Source of the DNA: Maricaulis sp.
GTDB taxonomy: Bacteria; Pseudomonadota; Alphaproteobacteria; Caulobacterales; Maricaulaceae
Length of the DNA: 64,000 bases
Assembly (NCBI GenBank): GCA_002692855.1
Contig: NZMJ01000012.1
Location: 32,709 to 96,708 of the forward strand
Reading direction: 5' to 3'
Shown: piece after piece, positions 8,744 through 18,298 of the stretch
Layout of the letters: every line of letters starts with the position of its first letter
Numbering within the stretch: the stretch's first letter is position 1
Position numbers and translations under genes: made by a program
Notes under the pieces: model-generated
What the model saw: the letters and a program-made list of their open reading frames with translations, nothing else
Told to the model about the DNA's origin: nothing
Databases searched by the model: none

Positions 8744-10282
8744 ATGGACGGATTTTTTGACGCTGCGACCACTTTCAGCGACTTCTTGTGGGGCGGCACT
8801 TGGGGCGATCAGCGCATCCTGCCGGTCGGCATCATCACGATCGCGCTGCTGGGCACCGGTCTATATTTCATGATCATGCTGGGTTTCCGGCCGCTGAAGC
8901 GGCTGTTCCCGGCCACGGCCGAACTCTTCGGCTCGGGCCGCAAGGGCACAGGCGAGGGCGAGATCACGCCCTGGAATGCGCTTTCAACGGCCCTGTCCGG
9001 ACAGGTCGGGACCGGCAATCTTGCCGGCGTCGCGACGGCCATCGCGCTGGGCGGACCCGGTGCCATCTTCTGGATGTGGGTCACGGCAATCTTCGGCATG
9101 GCGGCGGCCTTCGCCGAATCCAGCCTCGCCGTCCGCTACCGCGAGAAACACCCCGACGGCCACTTCCACGGCGGTCCGATGTATTACATCAAGAATGGCC
9201 TCGGTAAGGGCTGGGGCTGGCTCGCCATCCTCTTCTGCCTCGGCACGCTTCTTTCCGCAGTGGTCACCGGCGGCGCATTGCAGGCCAACTCGGTGACGCA
9301 ATCGGCGGTCGAAGCGGCGACGACGCTCGGGGTCGACCTTCCGAACTGGGCCGTCGGCGCCTTCCTCGCGGCCCTGGTCTTCATCGTGATCATTGGCGGC
9401 ATCAAGTCGATCGGCAAAGTGGCCGGCAATCTCGTTCCGCTGATGGCAGGCGCTTACCTGCTCGCCGCGCTCTACGTCCTGATCACGCATGCCGACCATA
9501 TCCCGGGCGCCTTCGCCCAGATCTTCGGTCATGCCTTCGGGTTCCGTGAGGCAGTGGGCGGTGTCGCCGGTTACGGTGTGCTCGCCGCGGTTCGCGCCGG
9601 TGTCGCTCGTGGCCTGTTCTCGAACGAGGCCGGTCAGGGTTCCGCTCCGATCGCGCATGCTGCGGCCCAGACCAAGAACCCGGTCAAGCAGGGCGAATTC
9701 GCCATGCTCGGCGTGTTTATCGACACGATGATCATCTGCACCATGACGGCGCTGGTCATCCTGGTTGTCGAAGGGGCCTATCCGTCTGACGGCGGTGTGG
9801 TTCCCTACGCCTGGATGTCGACCGAGCTCGAAGCCTCGGCCATCACCACGGCAGCCTTTTCGACCGGCATGCTGGGCGGGGCCTGGGTCATCCTGGCGGC
9901 ACAGGGCCTGTTCGCCTTTACCACCATCATTGGCTGGTCCTACTACGCCGAACAATCGGTGACCTATCTGGTTGGCGACTGGGCCGCGCGCCCCTTCCGC
10001 TTCTTCTGGGTGGCCATCGCCTTCATCGGAACATTGATCGTCAATGTCGACGGCCTCTGGCGGTTTGGCGACATCGCCAATGCGTCGATGTTGCTGCCGA
10101 ACGTTGTGGCTCTGATCATGCTCTCGGGCGTGGTGATTGCGATGACGAAACGCTTCGACAAGACCGGCGAATTGCCGCCCAACTGGGCCGGTGATCACTG
10201 GGGCAGCGAGCCGCCTGCCCCCGGTCTGCCCGATCCCTCCGATCCGGAGGATCCGACCTACACCCCGCCGCCGAACAACTAG
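8744..10282 (+). CDS. AGCS-family alanine/glycine:Na+ symporter
   Basis: A 512-residue inner-membrane transporter with about 10-11 predicted helices. It carries AGCS hallmarks: GEITPWNALSTALSGQVGTGN near residues 71-91, AGVATAIALGGPGAIFWMW, HGGPMYYI, and the late block GLFSNEAGQGSAPIAHA. The family takes up alanine, glycine or related amino acids with sodium. A Pro-rich hydrophilic tail (GSEPPAPGLPDPSDPEDP) ends the protein. A strong terminator follows directly, so it is probably monocistronic. The length matches the family. Confidence 0.93.
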   Translation: MDGFFDAATTFSDFLWGGTWGDQRILPVGIITIALLGTGLYFMIMLGFRPLKRLFPATAELFGSGRKGTGEGEITPWNALSTALSGQVGTGNLAGVATAIALGGPGAIFWMWVTAIFGMAAAFAESSLAVRYREKHPDGHFHGGPMYYIKNGLGKGWGWLAILFCLGTLLSAVVTGGALQANSVTQSAVEAATTLGVDLPNWAVGAFLAALVFIVIIGGIKSIGKVAGNLVPLMAGAYLLAALYVLITHADHIPGAFAQIFGHAFGFREAVGGVAGYGVLAAVRAGVARGLFSNEAGQGSAPIAHAAAQTKNPVKQGEFAMLGVFIDTMIICTMTALVILVVEGAYPSDGGVVPYAWMSTELEASAITTAAFSTGMLGGAWVILAAQGLFAFTTIIGWSYYAEQSVTYLVGDWAARPFRFFWVAIAFIGTLIVNVDGLWRFGDIANASMLLPNVVALIMLSGVVIAMTKRFDKTGELPPNWAGDHWGSEPPAPGLPDPSDPEDPTYTPPPNN

Positions 10283-10300
10283 GCGGGTGTGACGCAAGCG

Positions 10301-10330
10301 AAAGCCCCGGTGGAAACACCGGGGCTTTTT
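10301..10330. terminator. bidirectional rho-independent terminator
   Basis: AAAGCCCCGGTG, loop GAAA, CACCGGGGCTTTTT: a near-perfect stem with T-runs on both strands. It lies 18 bp after the symporter stop and ends exactly where the convergent DUF3445 gene stops, so it can serve both. Confidence 0.92.
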
Positions 10331-11149
10331 CTATGCCATGGCCTTCAGGGCCGCCTCGACCGGGGCCGAAAACTGTCCCCAGCGCTTGTAGGCGAGCGCA
10401 TCCGCGCCCGCGGCGCGCCAGTTCCTGGCAAAGGCCTCGCGGTCGGCAGGATCGGCCAGCGCCTCGGCGAGCGGATCAAGGCAGATGCGGATGCAGAACA
10501 GCACCGCACCGGTCTCCTCCAGCCGCACCAGGGTCTGGCGCTCGACGCGCAGGTAAAGCTGCCGGGCCGCGTCTTCCGGCGACTGGGTGTCCAATTGCTC
10601 GCGCATCGCCGAGCCGTGCGGCCACCAGCGCTCATGTCCGATCTGGACCGTCCAGTTGAATCGCTCGAACACGCCGCCGGCGGGCATCCGGTCGAACACT
10701 TTCGCGATCTTCGTGGCCAGCCCCGGAACCCCGCCCGGAACCGGGGTGTGGAGGGCGAACAACTCGCGGTCAAAACTGTCCTCGAGCGAGAAAAAGGTCG
10801 GCTGCGCCAGCAGCAGCGCGGTCGCGGTCCACCCAGCCTCAAGCTGTTGCATCACGACGAGGTCGTCGCTGACCAGCCGCCCGGCCCGGATCAGGTCGGG
10901 CTCATCGCGCCGGGGCGCCTGCTGCCCGGTTGCCTCACAGACCCGCATCAGGGCCTCGGCCTCTGCTGCGGCGGCATCGGGACGGCCCCGGTAATACTTG
11001 TCCGGGTCTGCATCCAGCCGCCTGTTCTTCTCCGGCAGCCAGCCGGCTTCGGGGTCCGGTGACAGCCACAGCCCGGGCTCGATCTGCCCCAGCGCCACCT
11101 GGAAACGCGGCGGGCCATGATGGAAGGGTTTGTAGGGTGGCCGGCTCAT
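10331..11149 (-). CDS. DUF3445 family (heme-dependent oxidative N-demethylase-like) protein
   Basis: A 272-residue soluble protein. It has family blocks DADPDKYYRGRP near residue 46, MQQLEAGWTATALLLAQPTFF (about 99-119), the HTPVPG and FDRMPAGGVFERFNW segments, and LYLRVERQTLVRLEETGAVLF, all typical of DUF3445. Characterised relatives are heme-dependent oxidative N-demethylases; whether this one is an enzyme is inferred from family only. Its ATG overlaps the stop of the VanZ-like gene by 4 nt (11146-11149), so translation is likely coupled. Confidence 0.83.
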   Translation of the reverse strand: MSRPPYKPFHHGPPRFQVALGQIEPGLWLSPDPEAGWLPEKNRRLDADPDKYYRGRPDAAAAEAEALMRVCEATGQQAPRRDEPDLIRAGRLVSDDLVVMQQLEAGWTATALLLAQPTFFSLEDSFDRELFALHTPVPGGVPGLATKIAKVFDRMPAGGVFERFNWTVQIGHERWWPHGSAMREQLDTQSPEDAARQLYLRVERQTLVRLEETGAVLFCIRICLDPLAEALADPADREAFARNWRAAGADALAYKRWGQFSAPVEAALKAMA

Positions 11150-11538
11150 GTCCGGCGCACCCGGACCCAGAGCCAGGCCGACGCCAGACCCATGACGATC
11201 CCGACCGCGTCAGCGCCCAGGTCGGCCAGCGATGTCTCGCGCCCCAGAATGGGCGAGCCCTGCACGATCTCGATGAAGGCGCCATGTGCCATCAGCACGA
11301 GGACCAGCAACCAGATCCGCAGCCCGGGCCAGCCCAGACGTGCCAGCCCGGCAAGCGCGGCGAAGGCGGCGATATGCTTCAGCTTGTCGGCGCCCAGCAG
11401 CACGGGCGGCATCGCTGGTCCCGGTGTCAGCGCCAGGAGGGTGACAACCACAAAAGTCAGCCAGAACAGGGCACGGATCGCTTGCCGCCTCCACCCGCCC
11501 TGCCTAGTTTGCGCGTCAGCCTGAACGGGATTCGACAT
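11146..11538 (-). CDS. VanZ-like membrane protein
   Basis: A 130-residue protein with four predicted helices and the DKLKH motif, followed by a helix ending near [22 protein letters not shown]. That pattern, DKxxH then E-x5-RxxSxxDxxxNxxG-like, is characteristic of the VanZ family. VanZ proteins are implicated in glycopeptide tolerance or lipid/carbohydrate handling, but most chromosomal copies are uncharacterised. The ATG (11538-11536) sits in the same CATG as the divergent bioB ATG, so each promoter must lie inside the other gene. AAGG is 8-12 nt upstream. Confidence 0.82.
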   Translation of the reverse strand: MSNPVQADAQTRQGGWRRQAIRALFWLTFVVVTLLALTPGPAMPPVLLGADKLKHIAAFAALAGLARLGWPGLRIWLLVLVLMAHGAFIEIVQGSPILGRETSLADLGADAVGIVMGLASAWLWVRVRRT

Positions 11539-12514
11539 GCCTCTGGACCTTCTCGACATTGATCGCCTGGCCGCGCCGCGCTCTGACTGGACCCGCGCCG
11601 AGGCCGAGGCCGTGTATCGCGCGCCGTTCAACGACCTGATTTTCTCCGCGCAGAGTGTGCATCGGCGCAACCATGACGCCAATGCCGTTCAAAAGTCGCA
11701 GCTGCTTTCGATCAAGACCGGCGGATGCGCCGAGGATTGCGGCTATTGCAGCCAGTCAGCCTTCCACAAGACCGGGGTGAAGGCATCGAAGCTGATGCCG
11801 CTCGACGCCGTGATGGAAGCCGCAGAGCGCGCCAAAGCCGGCGGGGCCACGCGCTTCTGCATGGGGGCCGCCTGGCGCGACCTCAAACCGCGCGACGAGA
11901 AGGCCGTGTGCGACATGATCGAAGGCGTCAAAAGCCTCGGCATGGAGACCTGTGTCACGCTTGGCATGCTGAAGGACGGGCAGGCACAGACGCTGAAAGA
12001 CGCCGGGCTCGATTATTACAACCACAATCTCGATACCAGCCGCGAATACTACCAATCCGTGATCACGACCCGGACCTATGAGGACCGGATCGACACGCTG
12101 GCGAAGGTGCGCGAAGCGGGCATTTCGGTGTGCTGCGGCGGAATTATCGGTATGGGCGAAAGCGAGGACGACCGCATCGGTCTGTTGATGGAACTCGCCA
12201 ATCTCGACCCGCATCCCGAGAGCGTTCCGGTCAATCACCTGGTTCCGGTGGGCGGCACCCCGCTGGCGCATGCCGAGCCGCTGGACGGTGTCGACTTCGT
12301 CCGCGCGATTGCGGCGGCACGCCTGATGATGCCCAGATCCACCGTGCGCCTGTCGGCGGGCCGGGAGGGCATGAGCCGCGAATTGCAGGCGCTGTGCTTC
12401 CTGGCGGGGGCGGGCTCGATCTTCGTGGGCGAAGAATTGCTGACCACGCCCAATCCGGACGTCAGCGCCGATACCAACATGTTCGGCGCGCTGGGTCTGA
12501 CGGCGGCGGAGTAA
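11537..12514 (+). CDS. bioB: biotin synthase
   Basis: A 325-residue radical-SAM enzyme that inserts sulfur into dethiobiotin. The [4Fe-4S]/SAM motif is Cys64-x3-Cys68-x2-Cys71 ([13 protein letters not shown]). The [2Fe-2S] ligands fit Cys108, Cys139, Cys199 and Arg271 (TVRLSAGR), the full set known for BioB. YNHNLDTS and [11 protein letters not shown] are also conserved. No other biotin-synthesis gene is in the window. The ATG at 11537 overlaps the divergent VanZ start in CATG, and only a weak CGGGA ribosome site precedes it. A palindromic repeat follows the stop. Confidence 0.97.
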   Translation: MPLDLLDIDRLAAPRSDWTRAEAEAVYRAPFNDLIFSAQSVHRRNHDANAVQKSQLLSIKTGGCAEDCGYCSQSAFHKTGVKASKLMPLDAVMEAAERAKAGGATRFCMGAAWRDLKPRDEKAVCDMIEGVKSLGMETCVTLGMLKDGQAQTLKDAGLDYYNHNLDTSREYYQSVITTRTYEDRIDTLAKVREAGISVCCGGIIGMGESEDDRIGLLMELANLDPHPESVPVNHLVPVGGTPLAHAEPLDGVDFVRAIAAARLMMPRSTVRLSAGREGMSRELQALCFLAGAGSIFVGEELLTTPNPDVSADTNMFGALGLTAAE

Positions 12515-12524
12515 TCGCAAATCA

Positions 12525-12635
12525 TTTCCTCCCCCGTTCACGGGGGAGGGGGACCACGAAGTGGTGGAGGAGGGAAATGCCCCCCTCGCCCCGGATCAAG
12601 TCCGGGGCATTCACCCCGCAAGCGGGAGGAGAAAT
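12525..12635. repeat. intergenic element of four consecutive small palindromes
   Basis: Four perfect or near-perfect hairpins stand in a row: CCTCCCCCGTTCACGGGGGAGG (12528-12549 as two 9-nt arms, loop TTCA), CCACGAAGTGG (12554-12564), CCCCGGATCAAGTCCGGGG (12589-12607) and CCCGCAAGCGGG (12615-12626). Similar purine/pyrimidine-rich palindromic blocks are dispersed between genes in many alphaproteobacterial genomes. No second copy was seen in this window. Placed just after bioB, it may also shape or stabilise mRNA 3' ends. Confidence 0.8.
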
Positions 12636-12649
12636 AGGGGCCTGGAAAC

Positions 12650-12922
12650 CTAAGCCACACCGATCCGGGGCGGGCCGCCTTCGGAGGCTTCGGAGGGTCC
12701 GAATGCCCGGTCGAGGAGCGTAGTCGAGTTTTGCGCCAGCTCGATCGCGGCCGTGAGGTGTTCGAGCACCTTCACATTGTTTGCCAGCACATGCAGGGCT
12801 TCAGGCCGATGATCTTCGGCGATCTTCGTGCAGCGTTTGAGAACGTCGGCGCGCAGGTCCAGCAGGATGTCTTCCAGCTTGCTGCCACCGGGATTCGTGT
12901 CGGAAACCAGAAAACGTGTCAT
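12650..12922 (-). CDS. small helical protein, unknown
   Basis: A 90-residue soluble protein, probably helical: LEDILLDLRADVLKRCTKIAED, then HVLANNVKVLEHLTAAIELAQ. No named family is recognised. ATG 12922 is chosen over an upstream in-frame start because GGAGG lies 5 nt before it. It stands alone between the bioB repeat and the divergent pterin dehydratase gene. Composition matches neighbouring genes, so it looks native. Confidence 0.6.
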   Translation of the reverse strand: MTRFLVSDTNPGGSKLEDILLDLRADVLKRCTKIAEDHRPEALHVLANNVKVLEHLTAAIELAQNSTTLLDRAFGPSEASEGGPPRIGVA

Positions 12923-13046
12923 GGCATCCTCCCTTCCATTCAGGGCCGGGAGACTGGCAGACACGCGTTAATTTTCACCTGATGGCTTGCCCGCAGCGGC
13001 GCCAGCCACCAGCTTGATTGCAATCACGGTAAAGGAAACGAATATC

Positions 13047-13325
13047 ATGACCGACCGCATCGGAGCTGCCGCCGCCCTGGGTGACCTTGAAGGCTGGACC
13101 GCCGTCGAGGGCCGGGACGCCATCCGCAAGATCTATGAATTTGCCGATTTCAACACCGCCTGGGGCTTCATGGCGCGCGTCGCGCTCAAAGCTGAGCAGA
13201 TGGATCACCATCCCGAATGGTTCAATGTTTACAACAAGGTTGATGTGACGCTCTCGACGCATGACGCGGACGGCGTGACCGAAAAGGACGTCGCCCTGGC
13301 GCGCTTCATGGATCAGGCGGCCTAG
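13047..13325 (+). CDS. pterin-4a-carbinolamine dehydratase (PCD/DCoH family)
   Basis: A 92-residue protein with the catalytic signature [24 protein letters not shown]: His54, His55 and His72 fit the three active-site histidines. The enzyme recycles tetrahydrobiopterin-type cofactors after aromatic amino acid hydroxylation; no hydroxylase gene is nearby. ATG 13047 follows AAAGGAA; an upstream frame extension lacks family similarity. The stop shares CTAG (13322-13325) with convergent holA. Confidence 0.94.
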   Translation: MTDRIGAAAALGDLEGWTAVEGRDAIRKIYEFADFNTAWGFMARVALKAEQMDHHPEWFNVYNKVDVTLSTHDADGVTEKDVALARFMDQAA

Positions 13326-14356
13326 CGGCGGCGCGATGCCCTCAGCGCCAGCTTCAGGATCAGGTCGCCGACCAGGCTTTCTGCGGGGCTTCCGGTCGAC
13401 TTGACCGCCCGCTCGGTGTCGAGCGCCGCCTCGCGCGCCGCGTCGAACCCCGCCCCCCGCCAGATCTCGACATGACGGCCGAACATCGCTTGTGAGGGAC
13501 CAAAGCGCGGTGCGCCAAATCGCTGCGCCGCCGCCGGTCCGCCGCCGGCATGGGCTTCCCCGATCAGGTCGAGCCGCCGCTGGATCGCGCGCAAAATGCC
13601 CACAGGATTGTCTCCGGCAGCCAGCAGCCGCGCATAGACCCGGTCCGCTGTGGCGACATCGCCTGCGAGCGCCGGCTCGACCAGGCGGTCCATCGCGTCC
13701 TCGCCGCCGGACGACGTGCAGTCGCGGATATCCTCGACCGTCACCACGTCCTCGCCTTCCGCACGATGACCGCGCGGCCCCTTGTAGAGAATGAGTTTCT
13801 CGATCTCGGAGCGTGCCAGTCCCCGGTCGCCTTCCAGCTGCGGCACCAACAAGGCGCGGGCCTCGGCGTCGAGCGACAGACCCTCTTCGGCCAGCGCGTC
13901 ATTGACCAGCGTCGCCAGGTCAGCGGCCGAGTCCGCAAAGCAGGGTATGGTGATCGCTATGCCGCTGGCCTCGACGGCCTTGCGCAGGGCGTCTCCGCCC
14001 TTCAGGTCTCCGGCCTCGATGACCAGGCGGGCCTCGGCCTGATACTCGCCCTTTTCGAGGTCCTTCAGATAGGTCGCGGCCGGGGCGCTGCCATTGGTCA
14101 GGCGCAGTTCGACCAGCCGGTCCCCGCCCATCAGCGACATCGCCGCCATGGCGTCGGCCAGGCTGGCCGGATCGGCCTTAATGTCGTCTTCGGTCAGGCG
14201 GGTGACGGCAAAGTCGTCCTCGGCCGGTAGCAGCTTCTTGGCAAGCTGCGCCGCGCGCTCGCGGACCAGGCCGCGGTCCGGCCCGTAGATCAGCCAGGCC
14301 CGGAAATCGCCCGGCCGGGCGATGGCGCCTGCGGCTTCGCGGGCGCTCGCCTTCAT
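13322..14356 (-). CDS. holA: DNA polymerase III subunit delta
   Basis: A 344-residue clamp-loader subunit. The N-terminal AAA+-like domain lacks a functional Walker A, as usual for delta. It includes [15 protein letters not shown] (21-35), a [16 protein letters not shown] block, and the [22 protein letters not shown] segment. It opens the beta clamp within the DNA polymerase III holoenzyme. Its ATG (14356) immediately follows the lptE stop (14357), so leuS-lptE-holA forms one tightly packed unit, an arrangement common in alphaproteobacteria. The stop is shared with the pterin dehydratase gene. Confidence 0.93.
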   Translation of the reverse strand: MKASAREAAGAIARPGDFRAWLIYGPDRGLVRERAAQLAKKLLPAEDDFAVTRLTEDDIKADPASLADAMAAMSLMGGDRLVELRLTNGSAPAATYLKDLEKGEYQAEARLVIEAGDLKGGDALRKAVEASGIAITIPCFADSAADLATLVNDALAEEGLSLDAEARALLVPQLEGDRGLARSEIEKLILYKGPRGHRAEGEDVVTVEDIRDCTSSGGEDAMDRLVEPALAGDVATADRVYARLLAAGDNPVGILRAIQRRLDLIGEAHAGGGPAAAQRFGAPRFGPSQAMFGRHVEIWRGAGFDAAREAALDTERAVKSTGSPAESLVGDLILKLALRASRRR

Positions 14357-14854
14357 CTATCGGCCTTCGGCGGTCCGCAGGAAGCGAGCGACCTGGAGCG
14401 TGATCCGGTTCGCCGCCGAGCGGGCAGCAAGCTCTTCGCCTTCGCGCTGGCTGGTGATGGCCGCATAGGGTTGCAGCGGGATGTTGTACGTGCCCGCCCC
14501 CGATGCCGACCCGTCGAAGACCGGATCCGGATTGCCGGTTTCGAAAATCCGGAAGCTGACCGTCAGCAGGAGATCGTAACGCGTGGCAATCCCGTCCGCG
14601 CCAATGCCCGACCCGGTGCGGCGAACCTCCGCCGGTTCAAGAACCAGGCGATACCGGCCGCCGCTCCGGCTGAAACTGTCACGCAATTCGTCGCGCAGCA
14701 GGTAGTCGATCCGCTCGTCGCCGAGTTGTTCGAGCGAGATTCCGTCCAGTCGGACGCCGCTGGGACCACCGCCATAGAGCGGCTGGAAACCGCACCCCGA
14801 GAGGATCAGTGCGCAGCCCGACAGGGTTGCGGCAATCAGTGTCCGGCGATCCAT
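14357..14854 (-). CDS. lptE: LPS-assembly lipoprotein LptE
   Basis: A 165-residue lipoprotein precursor: signal peptide with lipobox LSGC, then GFQPLYGGGPSGVRLDGISL, the standard LptE opening. The rest is an alternating strand pattern with RYRLVLEP and a C-terminal ARSAANRITLQVARFL helix. LptE plugs the LptD barrel at the outer membrane for LPS insertion. ATG 14854 has TAGG upstream and lies 4 bp beyond the leuS stop; an alternative start at 14869 would overlap leuS. Its place between leuS and holA supports the call. Confidence 0.9.
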   Translation of the reverse strand: MDRRTLIAATLSGCALILSGCGFQPLYGGGPSGVRLDGISLEQLGDERIDYLLRDELRDSFSRSGGRYRLVLEPAEVRRTGSGIGADGIATRYDLLLTVSFRIFETGNPDPVFDGSASGAGTYNIPLQPYAAITSQREGEELAARSAANRITLQVARFLRTAEGR

Positions 14855-14858
14855 AATC

Positions 14859-17456
14859 CTACCCCGCAACGATGTTGACGATCCGGTCTGGCACCACGAT
14901 CACCTTGCGCACTGTCAGCCCGTCCAGGGAACGGGCCACGGCCGCGTCGGCCCTGGCGGCGGCTTCCACCTCATCGGACGGCGCACCACGCGGCACCGTG
15001 ATCTCGCCGCGCCGTTTGCCATTCACCTGCACGGGCAGGGTCACGGTGTTGGCGACAACGAGGCCCGGATCATAGTCCGGCCAGGGTTGCATGACCACCA
15101 GACCCGTGCCGCTGGCACGTTCCCAGCAGGATTCGGCCAGATGCGGCATGAAGGGCACGAGCATCCGCGCGAGCAGACCCAGCGCCTCGCTTCGAACCGC
15201 CTGCGATGCTTCGCCCTGCGGCGTGTGGCGCCGCAGGTCATTGACGAGTTCGTGCAGGCTGGCCACGGCCGAATTGAACCGGAAGCCCTCGATCGCAGCG
15301 GACACGTCCTTGACGGCGCGGTGGACCGAGCGCCGCAGGGCGAGGTCAGCCCCCTCGACATCGGGAACCGGACTGCCCGGGGGCGGCGCATCGGGTGAGT
15401 GGGTGTCGAACAGGGTCCAGACGCGCTGGATGAAACGCCAGACGCCGTCGACGCCTTCGGCGGTGTACTCGACATCGCGCTCGGGCGGCGAATCCGACAG
15501 GACGAACCAGCGCGCGGCATCGGCCCCGAAATCCTCGATGAAGGCGTCGAGGTCGACGACATTCTTCTTGGACTTCGACATCTTCTCGAGCGCGCCAACC
15601 GTCACCGGCTTGCCGCTCGCGATCTCGACCATGCCCTCGCCGCGCTCCTCGACCTGGTCGGGGCCCAGCCACCGTCCGTCCTCGGCCCGGTAGGTGCGAT
15701 GGGTCACCATGCCTTGCGTGAACAAGCCGGCGAACGGCTCGCCAGACGGCAGGTCGATCAGGCCGCAATCGCGCAAGGTCCGCGTGAAGAAGCGCGCATA
15801 GAGCAGGTGCAGGATCGCATGTTCGATCCCGCCGACATACTGGTCGACCGGCATCCATGCCTTGGCGACCTCGGGGTCGAAGGGCGCATCCTCGCGCCAG
15901 GGCGAGGTGAAGCGCAGGAAATACCAGGACGAGCACACGAAGGTGTCGAGCGTGTCGGTCTCGCGCTTGGCCGGCGCCCCGCATTCGGGACAATCGACAT
16001 GGCGCCATTCGTCATGCCGGTCGAGCGGATTGCCCGGCTTGTCGAAGGTGACGTCGTCGGGCAGGCGCACCGGCAGGAATTCTTCCGGCACCGGCACCGC
16101 GCCGCAATTGTCGCAATGGATGATCGGGATCGGACAGCCCCAATAGCGCTGACGCGACACCAGCCAGTCGCGCAGGCGATAGGTGGTGGCCCCTTCGCCC
16201 AGCTTGCGCGATTCCAGCTCGGCGATGGCGCGCTCAATCCCGTCCTCGGTCGACAATCCGTCGAGAAAGCGGGAATTGAACAGCGTCCCGCCTTCCGTAT
16301 AGGCCTCGTCGGATACCGTGTAGGTCTTGGGATCGGCGCCCTTGGGCAGCACGACAGGCGTGACGGGCAGATCGTACTTACGCGCGAAATCGAGGTCGCG
16401 CTGGTCGCCGGCGGGAGACCCGAAAATCGCACCCGTCCCGTAGGTCGACAGGACGAAATTCGCGGTCCAGACCGGTATTTCCCACGATTTGTCGAACGGG
16501 TGGCGAACTTTCAGCCCGAGATCCAGGCCGCGCTTGGGGGCCTTTTCAATCTCTTCCTCGCTGACGCCCGTGCGGCGGCAATAATCCTGGAAGGATTCAA
16601 TCGCAGGGTCGTCCTCCGCCAGGGCGGTCGTGATGACGTGGTCGGGTGCCAGCGCCAGGAAGCTGGCACCGAACAGGGTGTCCGGACGCGTGGTGAAGAC
16701 TTCAATGCCTTCGCAGCCATAGCGTCTGACATCTTCCTTCTCCACGAAGGGGAAAAGCACCCGCGCCCCGCGCGAGCGCCCGATCCAGTTGCGCTGCATC
16801 AGCCGGACCTTTTCCGGCCAGCGATCCAGCGTGTCGATGCCATCGAGCAATTCGTCGGCGTAGTCGGTGATCTTGAAGAACCACTGGTCGAGCTCGCGCT
16901 GCACAACCATGGCGCCCGAGCGCCAGCCGCGCCCGTCGACAACCTGCTCGTTGGCCAGGACGGTCTGGTCGACCGGGTCCCAGTTCACCTTGGCCTTCTT
17001 GCGATGAACCAGCCCGCGCTCGAACAGCTTGATGAAAATGGCCTGCTGGTGCTTGTAATAATCCGGCTCGCAGGTCGCGATCTCGCGTGTCCAGTCGATC
17101 GCCAGGCCGAGGCGCTTCAGCTGGCCGCGCATGACGCGGATGTTTTCCAGTGTCCAGTCACGCGGATGCACACCGCGTTCGCGGGCCGCGTTCTCGGCCG
17201 GAAGACCGAATGCGTCCCATCCCATCGGGTGCAGGACGTCGAAGCCCTTGGCACGCTTGTAGCGGGCCACGACATCGCCCATCGCGTAATTGCGCGAATG
17301 GCCGACATGGATGCGCCCCGACGGATAGGGGAACATCTCCAGCACATAGTATTTTTCGCGATCCGGGCGGGTCGGGTCACCGGCCTTGTCGATGCCGGCC
17401 TCGGCCCAGGCGGCCTGCCATTGCGGCTCGGCCTCGCGGGGATTGTAACGGGTCAT
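14859..17456 (-). CDS. leuS: leucyl-tRNA synthetase
   Basis: An 865-residue class I synthetase. The HIGH-type motif is [15 protein letters not shown] (44-58) and the KMSKSKKN signature is near residue 623. The CP1 editing domain lies between, with a zinc-like segment [18 protein letters not shown]-terminal anticodon-binding region ends in [17 protein letters not shown]. It charges tRNA-Leu. It heads the leuS-lptE-holA unit, with DUF3576 47 bp upstream on the same strand. Length and motifs are normal. Confidence 0.98.
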   Translation of the reverse strand: MTRYNPREAEPQWQAAWAEAGIDKAGDPTRPDREKYYVLEMFPYPSGRIHVGHSRNYAMGDVVARYKRAKGFDVLHPMGWDAFGLPAENAARERGVHPRDWTLENIRVMRGQLKRLGLAIDWTREIATCEPDYYKHQQAIFIKLFERGLVHRKKAKVNWDPVDQTVLANEQVVDGRGWRSGAMVVQRELDQWFFKITDYADELLDGIDTLDRWPEKVRLMQRNWIGRSRGARVLFPFVEKEDVRRYGCEGIEVFTTRPDTLFGASFLALAPDHVITTALAEDDPAIESFQDYCRRTGVSEEEIEKAPKRGLDLGLKVRHPFDKSWEIPVWTANFVLSTYGTGAIFGSPAGDQRDLDFARKYDLPVTPVVLPKGADPKTYTVSDEAYTEGGTLFNSRFLDGLSTEDGIERAIAELESRKLGEGATTYRLRDWLVSRQRYWGCPIPIIHCDNCGAVPVPEEFLPVRLPDDVTFDKPGNPLDRHDEWRHVDCPECGAPAKRETDTLDTFVCSSWYFLRFTSPWREDAPFDPEVAKAWMPVDQYVGGIEHAILHLLYARFFTRTLRDCGLIDLPSGEPFAGLFTQGMVTHRTYRAEDGRWLGPDQVEERGEGMVEIASGKPVTVGALEKMSKSKKNVVDLDAFIEDFGADAARWFVLSDSPPERDVEYTAEGVDGVWRFIQRVWTLFDTHSPDAPPPGSPVPDVEGADLALRRSVHRAVKDVSAAIEGFRFNSAVASLHELVNDLRRHTPQGEASQAVRSEALGLLARMLVPFMPHLAESCWERASGTGLVVMQPWPDYDPGLVVANTVTLPVQVNGKRRGEITVPRGAPSDEVEAAARADAAVARSLDGLTVRKVIVVPDRIVNIVAG

Positions 17457-17503
17457 GTCGTGGCGCCCTCAGTCAGTCAGGGCGCGACCGGACAGCGCTC
17501 GGC

Positions 17504-17995
17504 TTATTCGGATTCCAGATTGGAAATCCGCAATTGGCGAGCACGGGTCAGGATCGCGTTTTCGATTTCGACAGCGGTTTCCGGGCTGACGGTGACGTCC
17601 ACCCAGTTGCCACTTCCCTGGCTCTCCTGTCGGAAAACCCGGACGGACAGCGCATCGGCGCGCAGGCGTGTATCGAGAATGTAGACCGTGACCTTGAAAC
17701 GCTCGCTCGGCAGTTCCGGATTGGCGTACCAGTCCGTGATGATGACGCCGCCGAACGGATCGACTTCCTGCAGCGGCATGAAGCTGATCGTGTCGAGGCT
17801 GGCGCGCCACAGATAGGAATTGACACCGATGCCGGCGACTTCGTTGGAGCCACCGCCCCCGAAGCTGGGAATGCGGAGCCCTCCGCGATTGTTCTCGGAG
17901 TCCGCATTGTCTCCGCCGCGAAGCGAGGAACAGGCGGGTGACAGGACCAGAATGGCGGCGAGAATCGCCCACAGGATCGGCTGACGGACAGTCAT
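17504..17995 (-). CDS. DUF3576 family lipoprotein
   Basis: A 163-residue precursor with a signal peptide and lipobox LSPAC (Cys22), hence probably lipid-anchored. The conserved core is VNSYLWRASLDTISFMPLQEVDPFGGVIITDWY (about 58-90), then the C-terminal helix ENAILTRARQLRI. This is DUF3576, a family of alphaproteobacterial lipoproteins of unknown role that repeatedly lies upstream of leuS, as here. The ATG at 17995 follows AAGGAG. A role in envelope biogenesis with LptE is inferred from neighbourhood only. Confidence 0.87.
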   Translation of the reverse strand: MTVRQPILWAILAAILVLSPACSSLRGGDNADSENNRGGLRIPSFGGGGSNEVAGIGVNSYLWRASLDTISFMPLQEVDPFGGVIITDWYANPELPSERFKVTVYILDTRLRADALSVRVFRQESQGSGNWVDVTVSPETAVEIENAILTRARQLRISNLESE

Positions 17996-18298
17996 CGTGA
18001 AAAGGCTCCTTGAAACGGCGCGAAACAGAACACGGAACGCGGCCGCGTCGCAAGACGGGATCGCTCTATAGCATGCAATCGGCAGTGCGCCACCGGGGCT
18101 ATGTGTTTCTGTTTCCGCTGCCTTTGAACACCCCCGAATCCCGGCTCGGCCATCGGCGCCCCTGTGACCCCGCTGCCACATGCGCCATCTTCTTGCCGTA
18201 TTTCGTGTCCGGCCGCCTTGACCCGAACCGGTCATCAGGGTCCTTTCATACGCGAACGTCCGGGGGGACGGGGCCGACCGGTGAGGCCGCGAGCGACC
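17996..18298. other. intergenic region between divergent DUF3576 and porin-like genes
   Basis: A 303-bp stretch that must hold both promoters. A CTATAG (18065-18070) is readable as a -10 on either strand, but no convincing -35 accompanies it. A GTGAGG ribosome site for the porin gene lies about 11 nt before 18299. No RNA gene or small coding sequence was seen. Confidence 0.5.

Noticed and set aside
10301..10330. The symporter-downstream hairpin as a possible riboswitch or sRNA
   Set aside because: It is a simple stem with a 4-nt loop and T-runs on both sides, fully explained as a bidirectional terminator.
15399..17684. 761-codon frame opposite leuS
   Set aside because: Antisense shadow of a strongly conserved synthetase gene.
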